Source: Maratus speciosus
Lineage: Eukaryota > Arthropoda > Arachnida > Araneae > Salticidae
NCBI GenBank assembly: GCA_963932465.1
Contig: OZ010792.1
Coordinates: 190,367,556 to 190,431,555, forward strand
Reading direction: 5' to 3'
Length of the DNA stretch: 64,000 nucleotides
Shown here: positions 58,441 through 64,000 of the stretch, piece after piece
Numbering within the stretch: position 1 is the stretch's first letter
Layout: each line of letters begins with the position of its first letter
Made by a program: the position numbers and the translations under genes
The notes under the pieces: generated by a model
Seen by the model: the letters and a program-made list of their open reading frames with translations, nothing else
What the model was told of the DNA's origin: nothing
The model's database searches: none

Positions 58441-58690
58441 TCTTCAACTGGAAGGTCTCTGTTATGTTGCTATTCTGCCAAAAACGCTTAAAAGAATTGA
58501 AAATAGATACTGAACATGCACATAGTGACGCCAGTTATGATTTTCAAAATATTACAAAAGCATCAAAACATGTGTAAAAGGGATGAAATCACTTCCGTAC
58601 ATAAATTAAATAAGGAAACTTCTACCCTTCCTTCGCAGTTGTTTTTATCTATCGTATGATAACAGAATTCTAAAGAAGAATGTATGGCAA
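58441..58690. repeat. Dispersed repeat R3, copy 3
   Basis: GATACTGAACATGCACATAG, ATGATTTTCAA and CATCAAAACATGTGTAAAAG align with the 48890 and 49862 copies. It directly follows the GTTGATGACAG repeat. Confidence 0.6.
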
Positions 58691-59459
58691 ACATTATACT
58701 TATAAGTGAAAATTTTAAACATTATTAAAGAAACTCAATTAAAATATGGCTAAAGACCATCAGGCATATATCTTATTGTCTGATTAATTTTACAATCATG
58801 TATGTTCAAATTTAGGAAAGTTTGATGTACGTACAAAGCAAAATGTACAAACTTGAGCCTCTAAGCTGACACATTTTCCATCAAATCATATCGATAAGAA
58901 AGCAAAATAATATTGCATGTCCTTTTCTCGCAATTATTCTCTGCTAACAATTATCATTCAAATTTGTCTCCAATAATCTATATGATAAACCAGCGATAAA
59001 TGTTTATACTGTTTTTTTCAAACACTCTGTGTTCTGTTTTCTTAATATAAAAAAAATACTAAAAACAATTTCTTTTCTTTAATCTTTAAATTATGAAAGG
59101 CACCTTTTAATTCTAAATTGGTAAATTTCACACGAGGGCTTTACAGAAAAATTCCCCATGTGAACGTTCGCCTTGAAAATTAAAATGAACGTTTCAATTA
59201 CGATCGCAATTGTGATACTTAAGCAAGTATTTAATTGAAGTAAAATATAGAACATGAATTTAAATCATTTAATATGTTTGTAATCTCACGTAATATGTTA
59301 AAACTTTGCAAATTAATACTATCACTAGAAATTAAATTTTTAAAAAGTGCCCAGTTAAACTGATGGCTTACAGGCTGGTAAGCTTACAGGCTTACACATT
59401 AATTGTATGTTAAACTTTTTTTTCCGAAAAATAAAGAAATAAAAAAAACTATTTAGCTA
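58691..59459. other. No gene seen
   Basis: No supported feature. Confidence 0.45.
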
Positions 59460-59760
59460 AATTAAGCGATCGATTAGGTCAACCATTTTCCCCCTTTATA
59501 CTTAACCAATGATCCTCCAAATCTAATCAGGAAGCGCCCTATCAAAATAAACCGGTATACCATATTTGAAGCAAATACGATAACTCTACGTGAAAAATCC
59601 ATTTATCTAATTTAAGGGAGGCTTAGCGACAGGTTCCCCCCTTATACTTACAAATGTCCCTCCAAATCTAACCAGGAAGCGCCTTATCAGAATAAACCGG
59701 TATACCAAATTTGAAGCAAATAAATTGTACAAGTCTGCATGAAAAATTCTTTTTTAAAAT
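59460..59760 (+). repeat. Two-unit copy of the 2499-3105 tandem repeat
   Basis: CCCCCTTTATACTTAACCAA, CAAATCTAATCAGGAAGCGC, AATAAACCGGTATACCA and TCCATTTATCTAA recur twice, about 180 bp apart. No terminal microsatellite is present here. Confidence 0.75.
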
Positions 59761-61011
59761 TAAATTTGCTACCAGTATTTGTTTAAAGAATTAATTTTTA
59801 AAGATTTCAACGAAAATTATTTGTTGTTAATAAAGATACGAAAGGGTCAAGTCGAGAAATAGCTTCTTAAATGAAAGCTGTAAGTGCTATATACAGATTA
59901 TGGAACGTGTTAAATGCGATTTATAACTTGCCTCGCTAAAAACATCTGACATTAATATTTGAAACAAAGAGTTTATGTAGAAACGCCTATTGTTAATACT
60001 GATGATTAGGCCATTCGCTTCGGTTTTGGGTTATTTGATGTAAAGATCATAGTTACAACTACTAAGTGAAATGACATGTAAACTATATGCATTTTTACAA
60101 ATGGTTTTGTTTCGTGGTGGGACGTGCAGTGGCAAACTAATGACTTTCATGCATTTTTAATGACATTATTTGAAGTTAAATAAAGCAGTGGTACTTTCGT
60201 TACGCTGAAGACATGATAGTGAATATTTACGCCAAGGCAGGGAAACCTTTCATTATGAAAGTCGCTTGTCGCAACTATTTCCGAATTGTACTCTTCTTCT
60301 TATACGTATAATAATAGAAGTTGTAGCCTGAAATCTTCATAAAATTACATAAAACAATTAATACCAATAGATTACTGCTTTATATGTTTGGTAACATATG
60401 GTAGCCATAAAAAATCTAATGCTCAGAAAAAAAATATGTATAACCGTCCCCTCCCGTCATTTATTTTTAAAATCACAAAAGCTTCTTTTGAATTAATTGA
60501 TAAAAAATAATGACACTCATAGTTCAGAATTACTAGTTACATAGATTAGAATAGTACATAATTTAGAAAAATAATATAACAGAAGATTTCTAACTAAACT
60601 TTTCAAATTTATACACAGGGTAGGTGAGGGTAAAGATACGCAGGGCACTGGCTGATTTAATATGAAGTAACATTTCTACAATCAAGACCGCTAGGTGACA
60701 GTTTGGTTTCAAGTGTTAGTAGTTGATATGTTCAAACCTTGTGAAGAAAGGAATACTCCATGCCAAGAAAATGAGGTAAGTTTTAACTTTCGAACTTTGA
60801 TGTAATATTTGTAAAGTTTCACTTTATTGTTTAGCTGACAATACCTCAAATTCTTACAAATCCAAAGGTTCATTGCAGAATGGAAACTTTGTAGCTCCTA
60901 AATGCAGTATAGTTCACATCAATCGCATTTGTTTAAACCTGCAGGTAGCCGGTTAAGCAAAATACTGTAGAATGTGGTAAAAAAAAACGCATCCGTCTTG
61001 GGAGAAAGATA
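59761..61011. other. No gene seen; possible lone TIR at 60616
   Basis: ACAGGGTAGGTGAGGGTAAA at 60616 resembles a transposon terminus (compare GGGGAAGGTGGGGCAAAA at 52041), but no matching opposite end was found. Confidence 0.35.
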
Positions 61012-61282
61012 CGTACAAATTTAAGATGCGGGACTTTGCCCATCGTTTTTTCAAGATGCGAAGTATTGCACAATTATGTTGTGGAAAGCTTTATATTTTT
61101 CAAAGCTAGTATTTTATGAAGTACAATAGCTACTCTAATATAGACTAGTTAACTACCTTTTCCAGTTAAGTTTTTAAAATATCGAACGTAGGTATCTACC
61201 TATACCTACTTTTAAAAATCAAATTATTGTTTCATGAAAAGCTTTTGTTTTAAGCCTTAACCTTAACTTCTGTTAGAGGTCT
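61012..61282 (+). repeat. Recent direct duplication, copy 1 (271 bp)
   Basis: Aligns without indels to 61748-62018 (constant offset 736 bp) with four substitutions. Contains ATCTACCTATACCTAC. Non-coding. Confidence 0.93.
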
Positions 61283-61477
61283 CACAGAGAGCTGCTATAT
61301 TCAATTTTCACACTTTAACTTCTAATTTTCAGTTTAACTGTTGATGTTAGTTTAATTTTGGATACGTTGGAAACTTTGTAGCATCGCTTTGGACTTCTGA
61401 ATAAGGAATTTTAATTATAGTATGGCTTTTGCATAAAGTTTAGTACAGAAACAGTATCTTATGAATCAGTAGCCTTT

Positions 61478-61579
61478 TTATTAGGGTTTCGTTTATCTCA
61501 CAAAACCCTTTAGTCTCGTGTCTCTGTCCGTCCGTCACAGCGCTCGTACTCGCAAACTATTTAAGTTACATACTTGATC

Positions 61580-61610
<31 letters not shown>

Positions 61611-61620
61611 TTTTGCATAG
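61478..61620 (-). repeat. HINE-like 3' end and ATT microsatellite
   Basis: On the minus strand, GTGACGGACGGACAGAGACA is followed by GAAACCCTAATAAAAAGG, the microsatellite-plus-terminus layout of the other HINE families. An (ATT)n run follows at about 61580-61610. The rest of the element is not identified. Confidence 0.5.
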
Positions 61621-61747
61621 AGCTGAATACCACCTGACCGTTTCAAATTTTGAAACAGTCTTAATTAACGAACGTTTTTAATTAAAAACCCCAATTGAAA
61701 TAATGGAAAATGTTCATAAGTTGTTCATAATGTTCATAAATGTTCAT

Positions 61748-62018
61748 CGTACAAGTTTAAGATGCGGGACTTTGCCCATCGTTTTTTCCAGATGCGAAGT
61801 ATTGCACAATTATGTTGTGGAAAGCTTTATATTTTTCAAAGCTAGTATTTTATGAAGTACAATAGCTACTCTAATATAGACTAGCTAACTACCTTTTCCA
61901 GTTAAGTTTTTAAAATATCGAACGTAGGTATCTACCTATACCTACTTTTAAAAATCAAATTATTGTTTCATGAAAAGCTTTTGTTTTAAGCCTTAACCTT
62001 AACTTCTGTTAGGGGTCT
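61748..62018 (+). repeat. Recent direct duplication, copy 2 (271 bp)
   Basis: Second copy of 61012-61282, about 98.5% identical by eye. Confidence 0.93.
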
Positions 62019-62059
62019 GTTAGGGAACAAAAGCTTTGATTTTAATCAAACCACAACGA

Positions 62060-62860
62060 TTTGCTGTCAGAAGCGAAGATTATTTCGAATTCATCTCCGG
62101 GTTGCCACAATAGCAAGGCATCCAGATGCGAAACCGCATCATTAAAGTGAACTGGGGATTTGAAAATTGCCTCAAATCTCATAAATTACCGGACCGGAAA
62201 ACTCGAAAATCGCACAGATACACGCAAAAAACAAAATCTATTTTCAGAAATTATTACTCTCTCTAAATTGTTCAAAATTATTCTTATGCGTTCGCTAGAA
62301 GTGGAAAAAATATGTTAGAAATTGATTGATAAAAAAATCCTTTTATTTCATGCGAAAGAAAGGCAGAAATTGATTTTATTTTGGGGCGAGCTCAGGTGTT
62401 TTTATCTGCAGACACTCGGCGCTGTCCTATAGTGAAGAAGTAAAACGAATGTAAAACTTTTAAATTTAAAGATTAAATTTTTATGCTCCAATCCGTAGAA
62501 TTTTTCGCTGATTTCAAATATGTTAATTTCATGACTGTGTCTAAATTAGGTTCGAATATATTAATTATTATTTAATTATTATGATCATTTACGTTAAACT
62601 GTCGTTTTAACATGCCCACGGGTTGCCAGAATGAGAAAGGCAGGACACCCATATGCGAAAGTTAAGCAATAAAGGGTAGCAGGGGTTTTAAAAGGGGACC
62701 CATCTCAGAATCTAAGGGGCTTAAAAACTGGAAACTGGCACAGACCGGAGCAAAAAAAATTACCTTTTCAGAAATTCTAAAAATTATTCTTCTGTCTCAA
62801 TTACAAGCTGGGATATTATTTTTTCACTAAGTGGTTTATTTCTATTAAATGTTCATTTTA
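62060..62860 (+). repeat. Imperfect tandem repeat, ~540 bp unit
   Basis: GGGTTGCCA(C/G)AAT, GAAAGG/GCAAGGCA, CCAGATGCGAAA/CCATATGCGAAA, GGACCGGAAAAC/AAACTGGAAACT, GCACAGA and TTTTCAGAAAT occur in the same order near 62099-62265 and 62621-62780. Confidence 0.6.
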
Positions 62861-62935
62861 AAAGGCAGTCACGTGATTTTTTATAGTAGCATTGTTCAGA
62901 ACATTTTAAAAAATACAGTATATATGTTACTTATT

Positions 62936-64000
62936 CATTATAAAAATTCCATAAGTTTGATACTACTATTTTAGAATAATAATTTCTGCAAATATATTAA
63001 ATTGATGTTTAAGTCGGCTACCCCCTCGCCTAATGTATCTATGGATAAGTTGTAGAAAAGAGTTTCGTTCAGATACAATTTTGTTAAGAATAGAGTGCGC
63101 TACCTGGTGGTGGAATGTGGAACTAACTGACCGCGATTTTATTTAAATTATGAAATTTAACAAGGCGATCTATTTGAAATTGTAAAATAGCTTATAACGC
63201 CTAATAAAAAATTTGAAAAACAATGGATCAAAAATTTCGGGGTGGGGGTGGGAGGGGTGAGACGTTAATTTTTTTTTTGAAACCATAACATTTTATACCT
63301 TTTTTGTGCGGTTTTTTGACGGAGCTCTGAGATGAATGTTACTTATTCAAAATAAAAATTTCATACGTGTTGATACCACTATTTTCGAATAGTAATTTCA
63401 ACAAGTATCTTAAATTGTTGTTTAAGACTGCCACCCTCTCGACCAATATATCAACGAATTGGTTTTGTAAAGGAGTTTCGTTTAGCTACGGTTTTGTTAA
63501 GAATAGACTGCACTCCCTGGTGGTGGAATTCCGGACTAATAGAACTCGATTTTGTTAAAATTAGGAAATCTAACATGGCGATCTGTTTGAAACTTTAAGA
63601 TAGTTTATAACACATAATAAAAAGTTTTAAAAAGAAATTTCGGGAAGGAGAAGGGGCGCTAAATTTTTCTTAACCTTGGCTTTTTTATCGTTTTATGTGC
63701 GGTTTTTTACGGAGTACTGAGATAAATGCTATTTATTTAAAATAAAATGTCAAAAGTTTAGTTTCTAATATTTACGAATAGCAATTTCAGCAAATGTCTT
63801 AAATTCTTGCTCAAGACCGCTACCCTCTCGAGAAATCTATTTACTGATGTTTAACGGAGTTTCGTTCAGATACAGTTTTGTTAAGAATACAGTGCACTCC
63901 CTGGTGTTGAATGTGGAACTAACAGAACACGATTTTGTTAAAATTAGGAAATCTAACAAGGCGATCTGTTGTAAACTTTAAACGTTAAGATAGTTTATAA
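62936..64000 (+). repeat. ~400 bp tandem array, continues past the window
   Basis: Three units start at GTTACTTATTC (62936), GTTACTTATTC (63338) and GCTATTTATTT (63728); spacing 402 and 390 bp. Each carries TTTAAG(T/A)C..CTACCCCCTCG-like, GGAGTTTCGTTCAGATAC, TTTTGTTAAGAATA, CCTGGTGGTGGAAT, AACAAGGCGATCT and GTGCGGTTTTTT(G)ACGGAG. A 63-codon frame in the second unit is incidental. Confidence 0.88.

Overview
The window looks like AT-rich, repeat-saturated intergenic or deep-intronic DNA from an invertebrate nuclear genome. The signs are decayed Ty1/copia, pogo-like, hAT-like and piggyBac-like transposons, Helentron/HINE-type non-autonomous elements ending in GACAGACGGACAGAC-like runs, tRNA-derived SINEs, and many foldback MITEs. 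An arthropod (insect or chelicerate) fits best, but nothing in the sequence fixes the taxon. I found no intact host protein-coding gene, no rRNA, no convincing functional tRNA, no CRISPR array and no bacterial-style operon.

Layout. 1-6.2 kb: two large elements with CACTGTAAA ends, the second containing a TTAA-flanked MITE, separated by a ~140-150 bp tandem array. 6.2-9.4 kb: HINE copies and a ~800 bp tandem repeat, one unit of which carries a TA-inserted MITE. 9.9-13.6 kb: more CACTGTAAA MITEs and a 2 kb element with AGGGTTCCGTAC inverted ends. 15.3-15.6 kb: a piggyBac-like MITE. 16.2-22.2 kb: a Ty1/copia retrotransposon relic on the minus strand (gag, protease, integrase, partial RT) between ~640 bp direct repeats, one of them split by a 1.4 kb hAT-like element. 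23.6-24.6 kb: a TTA-flanked TIR element. 27.4-27.7 kb: a short coding-like relic I cannot name. 28.2-30.5 kb: a TIR element with a nested tandem-repeat HINE. 31.8-35.1 kb and 38.2-39.4 kb: further HINE copies. 35.7-41.0 kb: inverted GTGACGTCAC-rich ends around nested repeats and an inverted SINE pair. 41.6-42.3 kb: a duplicated coding-like unit. 45.2-47.2 kb: an element with very long TIRs. 52.0-53.8 kb: a pogo-like transposon whose transposase is a pseudogene. 54.7-64 kb: dispersed repeats, a 98.5%-identical 271 bp duplication, and a ~400 bp tandem array that runs off the right edge.

No genes act together here. The history is layered transposition, and several insertions can be read directly because the empty site survives in a sister repeat copy: the MITE at 8.16 kb (TA duplication) and the hAT-like element at 20.58 kb (8 bp duplication). 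All identities are judged by eye; no database search was run.
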